Part shown: positions 20,742 to 30,761 of the stretch, piece after piece
Layout of the letters: each line of letters begins with the position of its first letter
Numbering within the stretch: the stretch's first letter is position 1
Source: Orychophragmus violaceus
Lineage: Eukaryota; Streptophyta; Magnoliopsida; Brassicales; Brassicaceae
Direction of reading: 5' to 3'
Assembly (NCBI GenBank): GCA_030180135.1
Contig: CM058240.1
Coordinates: 72,163,581-72,227,580, forward strand
Length of the DNA stretch: 64,000 nucleotides
Made by a program: the position numbers and the translations under genes
The notes under the pieces: model-generated
Seen by the model: only the letters and a program-made list of their open reading frames with translations
Databases searched by the model: none
Told to the model about the DNA's origin: nothing

Positions 20742-23183
20742 ATGAGACAGGATTTGTGGGCTATGGGAGATCAAGGTTTTTATTTTAACCAGAGCACATA
20801 TAATGAGGCCAGAAAGAAAATCATGTCTGCAACAAAATCCAGAAGTGAAAAATCAGTCACCAAGAAGACTGATCATGGCAAAGAAACCAGCTACTGGAAC
20901 AATCAACTGATTGTGGAAAAGCTTATGGCTAATATGGAGCACCTATTGAACAAAGAATTGGATTCCTTACGCCAAGAACTGCATCAGAGGAGGAAACAAA
21001 CGAAATCTCCAAGGAAAGAGAGAGAGCAACAGAAGCAGACAAGTGCTAGAACAGTTCATAAAGTGTTGATTCAATCAGAACTAAGTTCACCCTCATTTGA
21101 ACCACAAGGACATCACACTAAAGCTAAGTCTTCTGATACTTTGAATTCACTTGAAGTAATCTGTTATGAGTGTCTAAACCTTGGTCACCATGCTAAAGAA
21201 TGTCCATCTAAGCGAGTAACAAATAACATATCTCTGGAACTGAAAAAGAATAATGTTGGTAAGAGTAATGGGTTTGTTAGCTCTGATCTTAGTTCTAGTT
21301 TAATGCACTTGTTTCCATCCAAAGGCACTGATACAGGTTCATTTGCTGGAGAAGAGCACTTGGATAAGAATCTGGACATACAAAAGAAGCTCACTGAGCA
21401 AGGAGATGATGTGTATGTTCAACTTAGACCAGAACCATGTGCACCACCACCTGTTCTTGTTTCAGAAAGAACAAATGCTACAGCTGCTAAGTCTGTGCAA
21501 CACACAGCAACAGTTCAAGATCAGCAACACTTAAGCAGCAAAGAAGAGCAAACTAAAACTGTGAAACATCTCTACTCTCTCAGAAAATCCTTTGAGGCTA
21601 AGTGTGATCTTCCCATTATTTATTCTGATTTTGTGCCTGAAAAACTAACCTACTTAGAACCGGTGCAACCGAGTAGTATTGTTTCTGTTTCACAGCTCTT
21701 AGAAGAAGAATCACAAGGAGAAACACAAAGGAGTTTGTCTTTGGTTAGTAACTTGGAGCAGCCAACCCAACTTGTCCTAGAACCAGTCCTTATGCCATTT
21801 TCTTTTGACTACCCAAGAAAGCACTGTAAGGAAATTGATTTGGTTAGGACTGAACCTAATTTGTTTATTTTGATTTCTGCTCAAGATGAAAAACGCTTTG
21901 GTTTCGAAAATGTGAAAGAGGTTCGTGTTTCAAACCCTGTTTTTGACAAAATGATTCCAAGTTTTGAAACATTCACACCTGAAAAGTTCTTTAAGCCAAA
22001 AGATTTTATGTTTGACGAGTTTCATGAATTTAACTCTTCTTTGAGAGTTTCTTTGTTTAGCAATGCATTTGAGCTATTTAAAACTAAAACCGAATATGCA
22101 TTGGTTAAAACTTTTCCTGAATTGAATCATTTGCTTGAAAACTTGTTGAGTGAATCAAATCTGTTCAATGATTTTTGCAATTCAACTCTGAAATATAAAG
22201 TTTTTGAATTCTCTACTTCAAGTATAATGCACTTGTTCTGCCCCTTGAGTGTTCAAAAAGGAACAGGAGCCATGGAGAAGCAGAAGTATTTGGGAAAACT
22301 GACAATCAAAGAGAAACCACCAGATGCATTACTTATGCTCATACCAAACTACAATTCCCAGCAAGGTAAGGAAATTATTGTGGCTAATACAATAATTCCA
22401 AGGTATGCATCTCTTCTTATCCCTAATGCTGAATTGCTGGAACTTGAACACATTAGAATGCTTTACAATTCAAATGATAACTTGAAGAATGTGTTTCCAT
22501 TTTGTGAAAAGTTTGAGCACAAGAAGTTCTTTAGGCATGGAGGTTTTATATTTGATAGAAATAAATTGTGTCAGCCTAGTTGTTCTTCGCTGAATTCTGT
22601 TTTGAATTTTGTTGATAAACTCACTAGAGCTTTGGATATTGCTGAACTGTTCTTTGGAGAGATTGTTTACTATGATAGCATTCTGAATTTTAACTTAGAT
22701 GATCCTGCTAGACATTCTGCATCTAAGTTTTCTCCATTTGAAATTGTTTATGGTTTCAATCCTTTATCACCATTGGATCTAATGCCTTTACCTTTGAGTG
22801 AAAGAGCTAGTATGGATGGAAAGAAAAAGGCAGATTACATCAAGCAGATTCATGAGAAAGCTAGGATCAACATTGAGGAGAAGACTAAGCTTTATGCTAA
22901 GTATGCCAACAAGGGCAGGAAGGAGATGATCTTCAAAGAAGGAGACATGGTCTGGATACATCTGAGGAAAGAGCGGTTTCCTAATGAGAGAAAGTCCAAG
23001 TTGATGCCACGCATTGATGGACCATTCAAGATCATCAAACGGATCAATGACAATGCCTACCAAATTGACTTGCAAGGTAAGTATAATGTGAGTTCAAGCT
23101 TCAACGTTTCTGACTTGGTTCCTTTTATTGCAGATGAACCAGATTTGAGGTCAAATCCTTTTCAAGAGGGAGGGGATTATTGA
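20742..23183 (+). CDS. E hybrid protein: zinc knuckle plus integrase C-terminus
   Basis: Open frame of 813 codons; the more likely start is the ATG at 20763 (MGDQG). Residues 141-154 form a gag-type CCHC knuckle CYECLNLGHHAKEC after a basic, Gln-rich segment. Residues about 653-813 are a gypsy integrase C-terminal region: FSPFEIVYGF, KSKLMPRIDGPFKI, NDNAYQIDL, SFNVSDLVPF, NPFQEGG. There is no catalytic DDE triad, protease or RT. Residues 160-650 are unrecognised; two stretches look related (EKFFKPKDFMFD 414-425 and KKFFRHGGFIFD 594-605; SSLMHLF 185-191 and SSIMHLF 493-499). The last codon and stop come from D1; without D1 the frame continues in phase into the 3' LTR. Confidence 0.72.
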   Translation: MRQDLWAMGDQGFYFNQSTYNEARKKIMSATKSRSEKSVTKKTDHGKETSYWNNQLIVEKLMANMEHLLNKELDSLRQELHQRRKQTKSPRKEREQQKQTSARTVHKVLIQSELSSPSFEPQGHHTKAKSSDTLNSLEVICYECLNLGHHAKECPSKRVTNNISLELKKNNVGKSNGFVSSDLSSSLMHLFPSKGTDTGSFAGEEHLDKNLDIQKKLTEQGDDVYVQLRPEPCAPPPVLVSERTNATAAKSVQHTATVQDQQHLSSKEEQTKTVKHLYSLRKSFEAKCDLPIIYSDFVPEKLTYLEPVQPSSIVSVSQLLEEESQGETQRSLSLVSNLEQPTQLVLEPVLMPFSFDYPRKHCKEIDLVRTEPNLFILISAQDEKRFGFENVKEVRVSNPVFDKMIPSFETFTPEKFFKPKDFMFDEFHEFNSSLRVSLFSNAFELFKTKTEYALVKTFPELNHLLENLLSESNLFNDFCNSTLKYKVFEFSTSSIMHLFCPLSVQKGTGAMEKQKYLGKLTIKEKPPDALLMLIPNYNSQQGKEIIVANTIIPRYASLLIPNAELLELEHIRMLYNSNDNLKNVFPFCEKFEHKKFFRHGGFIFDRNKLCQPSCSSLNSVLNFVDKLTRALDIAELFFGEIVYYDSILNFNLDDPARHSASKFSPFEIVYGFNPLSPLDLMPLPLSERASMDGKKKADYIKQIHEKARINIEEKTKLYAKYANKGRKEMIFKEGDMVWIHLRKERFPNERKSKLMPRIDGPFKIIKRINDNAYQIDLQGKYNVSSSFNVSDLVPFIADEPDLRSNPFQEGGDY

Positions 23184-23698
23184 AATAAGGATTGAAGAAG
23201 TTAACAAGAGTGTGAAACAAGGCATAAGAAGTGTGGAACAAGGAATGAGCCGGTTTAGGGTTTGCGGTTGTTGAAGACTTTGGGGTATAATACAAACATG
23301 TGATCTTGATATAAATGTTTGTTTATATCCCCAACATCATAGTACAACAGGTCTGAAGCTCAGCAGGACTGATCCCTAGGGCAGAGCATCTTTCTCTCTC
23401 TTCAGAACCGGTTGAAGAGCTGTCACTATCACCTTGGAGCCGTTGCACTCCTTTGTCCTCTTCTCACTCTTATTTTATTGTTTCTTGTATCCAGAACCCT
23501 ACTTACTCTCCTATATATGTCTTGTAACACTTGAAGTATCAATACACACTTTTAGGGATTCATTTCCCAAGTTTACACTCAATACTCTCTCTCGGCCGCA
23601 TACTCTCTCTCTATAAACCCTAGCGACATCTCTCTTCTTCCCTTCACTCTAAACTCTCTTATACTCACTCAATCTCTCTTAAACTCTTAATTCTAACA
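23178..23698 (+). repeat. 5' LTR of D1
   Basis: TATTGAAATAAGG to TTCTAACA. It contains repeated gtgtgRaacaagg segments near 23210 and 23232 and a TATA box TATATAT at 23512-23518. The primer site TGGTATCAGAGCC follows at 23699. Confidence 0.9.
23512..23518 (+). promoter_or_regulatory. TATA box of D1 5' LTR
   Basis: TATATAT in the sequence ctcctatatatgtc, repeated at 28712 in the 3' LTR and at 52848 in D2. Confidence 0.5.
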
Positions 23699-23818
23699 TG
23701 GTATCAGAGCCTACAAGCTCCTGAACCTATTCTCTCTTAATTCACTGCCGGTTCTTACCATTTCTGTCCCAAACTCTTTTGAAGACCTCTTCTCTTGATA
23801 TTCCCTCTTTGCTCAGCC

Positions 23819-26800
23819 ATGGAGAACTCAAGGGTGATTATTCCAGTGACTCTTAAAGGAGCCAACTACTTGGTGTGGGCCAGAATGGCCAAAAGTGCTC
23901 TTGGTGGAAGAGGCTTGTGGAAACATGTCTTATGTGACACTGCTCCAATGAAAATGAAGAAAGCTGAGCCCAAAGGTGAAGCTGCTAAAGGTGAAGCTGA
24001 AGCTGAGGCTAAGGCTGATGAGGAAGCTGTTGAAGAAGCAGCCCTTGAAGATGAAGAAGCATGGATCCAAGGAGATCAACATGTACTGTCCATTCTTCAA
24101 AGCTCTCTTGAACCGTCTCTGTTGGAAGCTTACTCCTACTGTGAGAGCTCCAAAGACTTATGGGACACCTTGTATAAGGTATATGGCAACATGTCTAACC
24201 TCAGTAGGGTGTTTGAAGTAAAGATGGCCATCAACAATCTGAGCCAAGAAGATATGGAGTTCAAGCAACACTTTGGGAAGTTTAGATCATTGTGGGCAGA
24301 GTTGGAAATGCTGAGGCCACCAACAGTTGATCCACAGGTTCTAAATGAGAGGAGGGAACAAGACAAGGTGTTTGCACTCTTGCTAACCCTCAATCCAGCT
24401 TACAATGGTCTTATCACACACATGTTGAGGGCAGAAACTCTTCCCAACCTAGATGAAGTGTGTGCACAAATCCAAAAGGAGCAAGGATCCTTTGGGTTGT
24501 TTGGAAGGAAAGGTGAGCTAGCCACTGCTCACAAAGGTGCTTACAAGCCTGAGGAAAGAAGGATCCCTGGTGTGTGTGACCATTGCAAGAGGAAGGGCCA
24601 TTTCAAGGACAAATGTTGGTTACTTCATCCCCATCTCAAGCCGGCCTTCACCAACAAGTTCAAGGACCAGAGAGCTCATTACTCAAGTGAATCAACCCAT
24701 GTTCAAGCTGCTGGTGCTCCTGGTGCTTCCACTTCTTCAAACCGGCTTGGAAATGATTGTAGAGAGATGGTACCAGCCTTTGCTCCTGCTCCTAATGTGG
24801 CGCCTCAAAATGATTTGGTGAGGAGGTCTGATCTTGATGCACTCATCAAAGCCTTCAAGGAAGGTTCTGGTAATGTTCTTGGTAGCTCCTTTCATGCTTT
24901 AATCAATCACAAACATTCCATATCTGATCATAAGCCATTGATAGTAGATTCAGGTGCTTCACATCACATGATTAGTGATTTAAACTTGATAAAGAATGTT
25001 GAACCTGCTCTTGGTAATGTTGTGATTGCTAATGGTGAAAGGATTCCAATTAAAGGCATAGGAAATGTTAAGTTGTTTGATAGAGAATCAAAAGCTTTTT
25101 ACATGCCTAGTTTCACATCAAACTTGCTAAGTGTTAAGAGAGTAGCTACTGATCTTCAATGCAATGTTATCTTCAGTCCTAATGATGTGATTTTTCAGGA
25201 TATTAAGACAAGTAAGTTGCTTGGAAAGGGTGTGACAAAGGATGAGTTATACATGCTTGAAGACACCAACCTTGCATCTGAATTATCTGCTTCTGTTTTT
25301 AGTTCTACTCTAGTTAATGATTCTGTATGGCATGCTAGACTTGGTCACCCTCACTCTCGTGCCTTAGGTTTAATGTTGCCCTTTGTTTCCTTTAAAAATG
25401 ATGATTGTGAAGCATGTATCCTTGGAAAACATTGCAAATCAGTCTTCCCTAGTTCTAAAACCGTGTATGCAAACTGCTTTGATCTTGTTCACTCTGATGT
25501 TTGGACTGCTCCATGTGTTTCTAGAGAGAATCATAAGTATTTTGTGACATTCATTGATGAGAAATCCAAGTATACTTGGTTAACTTTGATTCAATCTAAA
25601 GATAGGGTGTTAGAAGCATTCATGAACTTTCAAACCTATGTATCTAACAATTTCAATGCCAAGATTAAGATATTTAGGTCAGATAATGGTGGGGAATACA
25701 CAAGCAATGCATTCAAACATCATCTTGCAAAACATGGGATCATTCACCAAACAAGCTGTCCATACACTCCACAACAGAATGGTGTGGCTGAGAGGAAGAA
25801 TAGACACTTGATGGAGGTGGCCAGATCAATCATGTTTCATACAAATGTTCCCAAAAGGTTTTGGAGTGATGCTGTGATGTCTGCTTGCTATCTAATCAAT
25901 AGGACACCCACAAGAGTTCTACAAGATGCTTCACCATATCAGGTATTGAACAAAACTAAACCTTCAATTCATCACTTACGTGTGTTTGGATGTTTGTGTT
26001 TTGTTTTAAAACCAGGAGAGCAGAGAGATAAGCTTGATCATAAGAGTGTCAAAGCAATGTTCATTGGGTATTCTACAAACCAGAGAGGGTACAAGTGCTA
26101 TGTACCTGAGACTAGAAGGGTATTAGTCTCTAGAGATGTCAAGTTTGTGGAGTCAAAGGGTTTCTATGAAGAAAAGAGTTGGGAGAGCCTTAAGGACCTT
26201 CCTAATAACCCTTCTGACCGTGCCAATAACCTAAGGAGGATCTTAGAGAGCCTGGGAATTGCTCAGCCAAAGAGGAGTGAGGCGACTCAAGTGGATAAAC
26301 CGGCTGAGGAAACTAACATTATGGATGAGCCTACTCATCTTGATCATGAGGAGGGCAATGGAGAATCACAAGAGGAACCACAAGCTGATGGTTCTGCCAC
26401 ACATGATCAAGATGATAGAGAAGAGATTGTTGGCCAACAAATGGAACCTGAAGCTATGCAAGAGGAATCTGTAGTGCAAGAGGAACCTGAAGTAGTACAA
26501 CATCAACAGCCGGTTCAAATGCTTAGAAGAAGTACTAGAGAGAGAAAGGACCCGTCTGAATGGATGAAGACTAGGGTTTACTACAATTGCAAGGCAGTAG
26601 CTCATCCAACACAAGCTGTTTGCACACTTGCTCACTTCCCAACTGAGCACAAGGTGTTTATGAGTGCTATTGATGCTGAATGGGTTCCTAAAACCTATGA
26701 AGAAGCTAAGGAGCACAAGAAGTGGACTGATGCAGTTGGAGAAGAGATCAAGGCAATGGAAAACAACAACACTTGGTATGAAACAGATTTACCAAGGAAG

Positions 26801-28228
26801 AAGAGGGCAGTGAGTTCCAAATGGGTTTTCACTATCAAATACAAGAGCAATGGAGAGATAGAGAGGTACAAGGCCAGATTAGTTGCAAGAGGGTTTACAC
26901 AAACCTATGGAGAGGATTATAGAGACACTTTTGCACCAGTAGCCAAGCTTCATACAGTGAGAGTGATTCTGTCCTTAGCAACAAACTTGGAGTGGGATTT
27001 GCATCAAATGGATGTCAAGAATGCATTCCTCCAAGGAGAGCTAGAAGATGAGGTTTACATGACTCCACCACCTGGTCTTGAAGGCATGGTAACACAAGGA
27101 AAGGTTCTGAGGTTGAAGAAGGCAATCTATGGTCTCAAACAATCTCCTAGAGCTTGGTACCACAAGCTAAGCACAACTCTCATGGAAAAGGGTTTTAGTA
27201 GATCAGAAGCTGATCATACTCTCTTCACTCAATCAAGCCAAGAAGGTATTGTTGTCATTCTCATTTATGTAGATGATATCATCATCTCAGGGAGTGACAA
27301 GGTAGGAATTCAAGCTTGCAAAGATCATTTGAAATCTGTGTTTGATATCAAGGATCTTGGTGAACTAAAGTACTTCCTAGGGATAGAACTGTGCCGGTCT
27401 AAGGAAGGCCTCTTCTTATCACAAAGGAAGTACACTCTTGATTTGTTGAGTGAAGCAGGTAAGCTAAATGGAAAGACAGCCAAGACACCTCTTGAAGAAG
27501 GCTACAAAGTCACAAGAGAGGGGGAGATTGCAAAGGAGCCATTTGGAGACATTACACTCTATAGGAGGATGGTTGGTAAGCTGATTTATCTTACCATTAC
27601 ACGGCCTGATTTGTGTTTTGCTGTGAACCAGGTGAGCCAGCATATGCAAGCTCCAATGATGCATCATTGGAACATGGTGGACCGGATCCTAAGGTACCTC
27701 AATGGATCTCCTGGCCAAGGGATATGGATGGGGTGCAATCAAAGCACAGAGATTGTAGGATATTGTGATGCAGATTGGGCAGGAGATAGACAGGATAGGA
27801 GGTCCACTTCAGGCTATTGTACATTCATTGGAGGCAATCTTGTGACTTGGAAAACAAAGAAGCAGAAGGTGGTGTCTTGCTCAAGTGCAGAGGCAGAGTA
27901 TAGAGCAATGAGGAAGCTTACCAATGAGTTGACATGGCTGAAGGCTTTACTTGAAGATTTGGGCATTGATCAACCAACTCCAATCACAATGCATTGTGAT
28001 AATCAGGCTGCAATACACATAGCTTCCAACTCAGTGTTTCATAAGAGAACAAAGCACATAGAGGTGGATTGTCACAAGGTGAGGCAGAAGGTTCAAGAAG
28101 GTGTGATCTTACCTTGTTACACAAGAAGCTCGGATCAACTAGCAGACATCTTCACCAAGGCTGCTAGCTTGAAGGTTTGTGAGTTCATTCTTCCTAAGCT
28201 TGGACTCATTGACCTCTCTCAAGCTTGA
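23819..28228 (+). CDS. D1 gag-pol polyprotein, intact
   Basis: Start at 23819 (MENSRVIIPV), which aligns with the gag start of B; an in-frame ATG eight codons upstream is less likely. The frame is 1469 codons without a stop. Order: gag with an acidic Ala/Glu-rich insert and CCHC CDHCKRKGHFKDKC; aspartic protease LIVDSGASHH; integrase with WHARLGHPHS, CEACILGKHC, VHSDVW, RSDNGGEY and NGVAERKN; RT with YVDDIIISGS; RNase H with YCDADWAGD, SSAEAEYRAM and HCDNQAA. All visible catalytic residues are present. It would make the capsid, cleave itself, reverse-transcribe the RNA and insert the DNA. Together with matched LTRs this makes D1 a candidate active element (inference). Confidence 0.93.
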   Translation: MENSRVIIPVTLKGANYLVWARMAKSALGGRGLWKHVLCDTAPMKMKKAEPKGEAAKGEAEAEAKADEEAVEEAALEDEEAWIQGDQHVLSILQSSLEPSLLEAYSYCESSKDLWDTLYKVYGNMSNLSRVFEVKMAINNLSQEDMEFKQHFGKFRSLWAELEMLRPPTVDPQVLNERREQDKVFALLLTLNPAYNGLITHMLRAETLPNLDEVCAQIQKEQGSFGLFGRKGELATAHKGAYKPEERRIPGVCDHCKRKGHFKDKCWLLHPHLKPAFTNKFKDQRAHYSSESTHVQAAGAPGASTSSNRLGNDCREMVPAFAPAPNVAPQNDLVRRSDLDALIKAFKEGSGNVLGSSFHALINHKHSISDHKPLIVDSGASHHMISDLNLIKNVEPALGNVVIANGERIPIKGIGNVKLFDRESKAFYMPSFTSNLLSVKRVATDLQCNVIFSPNDVIFQDIKTSKLLGKGVTKDELYMLEDTNLASELSASVFSSTLVNDSVWHARLGHPHSRALGLMLPFVSFKNDDCEACILGKHCKSVFPSSKTVYANCFDLVHSDVWTAPCVSRENHKYFVTFIDEKSKYTWLTLIQSKDRVLEAFMNFQTYVSNNFNAKIKIFRSDNGGEYTSNAFKHHLAKHGIIHQTSCPYTPQQNGVAERKNRHLMEVARSIMFHTNVPKRFWSDAVMSACYLINRTPTRVLQDASPYQVLNKTKPSIHHLRVFGCLCFVLKPGEQRDKLDHKSVKAMFIGYSTNQRGYKCYVPETRRVLVSRDVKFVESKGFYEEKSWESLKDLPNNPSDRANNLRRILESLGIAQPKRSEATQVDKPAEETNIMDEPTHLDHEEGNGESQEEPQADGSATHDQDDREEIVGQQMEPEAMQEESVVQEEPEVVQHQQPVQMLRRSTRERKDPSEWMKTRVYYNCKAVAHPTQAVCTLAHFPTEHKVFMSAIDAEWVPKTYEEAKEHKKWTDAVGEEIKAMENNNTWYETDLPRKKRAVSSKWVFTIKYKSNGEIERYKARLVARGFTQTYGEDYRDTFAPVAKLHTVRVILSLATNLEWDLHQMDVKNAFLQGELEDEVYMTPPPGLEGMVTQGKVLRLKKAIYGLKQSPRAWYHKLSTTLMEKGFSRSEADHTLFTQSSQEGIVVILIYVDDIIISGSDKVGIQACKDHLKSVFDIKDLGELKYFLGIELCRSKEGLFLSQRKYTLDLLSEAGKLNGKTAKTPLEEGYKVTREGEIAKEPFGDITLYRRMVGKLIYLTITRPDLCFAVNQVSQHMQAPMMHHWNMVDRILRYLNGSPGQGIWMGCNQSTEIVGYCDADWAGDRQDRRSTSGYCTFIGGNLVTWKTKKQKVVSCSSAEAEYRAMRKLTNELTWLKALLEDLGIDQPTPITMHCDNQAAIHIASNSVFHKRTKHIEVDCHKVRQKVQEGVILPCYTRSSDQLADIFTKAASLKVCEFILPKLGLIDLSQA

Positions 28229-28377
28229 AGAACCCTAGGCCGTAGAGCTTATACTCTTTTTCCCTTGATATAGTTTTTATCCCAAAGTGGTTTTTCTATA
28301 TCAAGGTTTTTAATGAGGTAAGTATCTACGGTTCCAAGCTTGATCACCCCATCTCCATGATCAAGCTTGAGGGGGAG
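28229..28377 (+). promoter_or_regulatory. D1 3' UTR: two hairpins and polypurine tract
   Basis: Conserved block 28252-28319 with a perfect 11-bp stem (28263-28273 with 28296-28306) and the usual loop and tail. A second perfect 12-bp stem (28335-28346 with 28358-28369, 11-nt loop) runs directly into the polypurine tract gagggggag. Confidence 0.75.
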
Positions 28378-28898
28378 TATTGAAATAAGGATTGAAGAAG
28401 TTAACAAGAGTGTGAAACAAGGCATAAGAAGTGTGGAACAAGGAATGAGCCGGTTTAGGGTTTGCGGTTGTTGAAGACTTTGGGGTATAATACAAACATG
28501 TGATCTTGATATAAATGTTTGTTTATATCCCCAACATCATAGTACAACAGGTCTGAAGCTCAGCAGGACTGATCCCTAGGGCAGAGCATCTTTCTCTCTC
28601 TTCAGAACCGGTTGAAGAGCTGTCACTATCACCTTGGAGCCGTTGCACTCCTTTGTCCTCTTCTCACTCTTATTTTATTGTTTCTTGTATCCAGAACCCT
28701 ACTTACTCTCCTATATATGTCTTGTAACACTTGAAGTATCAATACACACTTTTAGGGATTCATTTCCCAAGTTTACACTCAATACTCTCTCTCGGCCGCA
28801 TACTCTCTCTCTATAAACCCTAGCGACATCTCTCTTCTTCCCTTCACTCTAAACTCTCTTATACTCACTCAATCTCTCTTAAACTCTTAATTCTAACA
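28378..28898 (+). repeat. 3' LTR of D1
   Basis: 521 bp, matching the 5' LTR. Ends TTCTAACA before TSD copy GGGAT. Confidence 0.92.
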
Positions 28899-28902
28899 GG
28901 GA

Positions 28903-29736
28903 TGATGTGATCATGGGTAGCTTGGAACCTGAAGACATTGAGCAGCTTGAACCAGAGGAGAATGGAGCTAAGGATAAGCTTGTAGCTGAGGAGAATGGAG
29001 CTAAGGAGCAGCTTGAACCTTAGGAGAATGGAGAACAAGGATCAGAAGCTTTGCACATACCAATTGGACCAATGACCAGAGCTAAGGCAAAGCAATTCAA
29101 GCAAGCCTTCTACACACTTCTACACCACGTCCAGGGCCAACTTGAGTGTGCTAATCCAGCCACTTTGGTTGTGATTCAAGCCACTTAAGTCATCAGTAAT
29201 GGAGGTGTGTGGACTTGTACTCTTTTTCCCTCCTCTTGGTTTTGTCCCAATGGGTTTTCCAAGAGAGGTTTTTAATGAGGCAAGCCCACATGCTATTATC
29301 CTTGCCCATTACTGATCCATAAGGCCCATAACTCATTCTAATAAGGGGATTTCGAAATTTGGTGTTTAATTAGTCTTGTGTTATTTCCTAGGTGTCTTAA
29401 TTGCTGTTCATGCAGCCTTGTTGCTTTTTCCTATTTAAAACTCTTTGTACCCATTTCTGAACTTTTATCAAACTTCTTTTTATCAAAACTTTTCGAGATT
29501 GTTTGATCTGAATGGTGTGTAATATCCATTCATCTTTGATTCTTCTTTTGGTGTTTCATCTCCTAGAAGATCAGAGTTCGAAAGTCTTGAAGTGATTCCG
29601 CAGCTTCAGGAAGTTTCTTTCAATCCACTGTTTCTATTCCTTTCAATTTGTCCATCCCATTTGATTATCATCCATCCAACAACCAGACTCACAAAGTGCA
29701 TCAAAGGGCTTGATCTTCTCCATTAAGATCGCATCA
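28903..29736 (+). repeat. 3' LTR of E
   Basis: Begins TGATGTGATC, its first T shared with the D1 TSD. It would encode the polyprotein tail, but a TAG at 29021-29023 (Glu codon in the 5' LTR) cuts it short. The hairpin block is at 29218-29281. Ends GATCGCATCA before TSD GCAGC. Confidence 0.88.
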
Positions 29737-29741
29737 GCAGC

Positions 29742-30761
29742 TTGTTTGATGTAGGATCCCATACTTGTTTAAGTGAGCTTTGAATCTTTGGCTTGTGTAC
29801 TCTCCTCCATTATCTGATCTAAACACCTTAATCTTGGCATTAAACTGATTAGTAACATAGTTTTGAAAGTTTAGAAATGCATCAAACACCCTATCTTTAG
29901 ATGGAAGCAATGTTACCCAAGTATATTTTGATTTTTCATCTATGAAGGTCACAAAATATTTGTTCCTATCTCTAGAAAGACAAGGTGAAGTCCAAACATC
30001 AGAGTGCACAAGATCAAAGCAATGTTCATAGATAGTAGTTGATTTAGGAAAGATAGTTCTACAATGTTTGCCAAGAATACAAGCTTCACAAGTTGAATGA
30101 TCAAAGCTAACATTAGGCAACATTAAGTTCAAAGCACGAGCATGAGGATGTCCTAGTCTAGCATGCCATAGGACATTTTGATTGAAAGAAAAACAGGATT
30201 TAAAAGCTAAGGTATCCGGGTTGCTTGGAGAAGTGTCTTTGAGAAGATAGAGCTCATCTTGTGTCCCACCTCTGCCAATAACCTTTCCATTCTTAATATC
30301 CTGAAAACAAACTTCATTAGGCCCAAAGATAACATTGCAATTCAAGTCTTTAGTGGTCCTTTTAACCGACAGCAAGTTAGACTTAAACTTAGGAACATAG
30401 AATGCTTCACTTTCCTTGTTAAACAATCTTAACTTTCCTGTACCAATTATAGGAATTCCTTGACCATCAGCTATAGTTACTCTTCCTAGGGCAGGTTTAA
30501 TGTCTTTTAACAACTTAGCATTACTGATCATGTGGTGAGAAGCTCCTGAATCTACTACCAAGTTGTGATCAGTTTTAGCAAGCAGTTTATGAGACAATAA
30601 AGTGATACCAGAGAGCTTAGAGGCATAAGCCTTGATGAGATCCTCCAAGTCGCTCTTCCTCACATACTCAGTGTTGGTGAAGAGTGCAAGCTCTCCTCCT
30701 TGAGCTGAAGAAGTAGCCTGCTCATTTCCAGCTTCTTGAGAGATGTTTGCATTTGCCCTAG
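29742..30761 (-). pseudogene. B protease-integrase fragment between E and G
   Basis: Open across the fragment. Protease VVDSGASHHM; integrase zinc region WHARLGHPHARALN with CEACILGKHC; catalytic VHSDVW and RSDNGGEY; ends at GILHQTSC, where E inserted. The gag side runs to the G target site CCTAG (30757-30761). Confidence 0.9.

Larger units (their letters stand above)
23178..28898 (+). mobile_element. Intact copia element D1
   Basis: 5721 bp with TSD GGGAT (23173-23177 and 28899-28903). The two 521-bp LTRs look identical where I compared them; primer site, full gag-pol and polypurine tract are present. It sits exactly at the polypurine tract/3' LTR border of E. It is the youngest-looking autonomous element in the window. 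Confidence 0.93.
19416..29736 (+). mobile_element. Hybrid gypsy-like element E, split by D1
   Basis: TSD GCAGC at 19411-19415 and 29737-29741. LTRs of 835 and 834 bp start TGATGTGATC and end GATCGCATCA. Without D1 the internal region is only about 2.9 kb and lacks protease, RT and RNase H. It has a primer site (20253), one long ORF and a polypurine tract (gagggagggga) merging into the LTR. LTR layout and encoded tail resemble F, so F-like elements may supply enzymes (inference). Confidence 0.88.
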
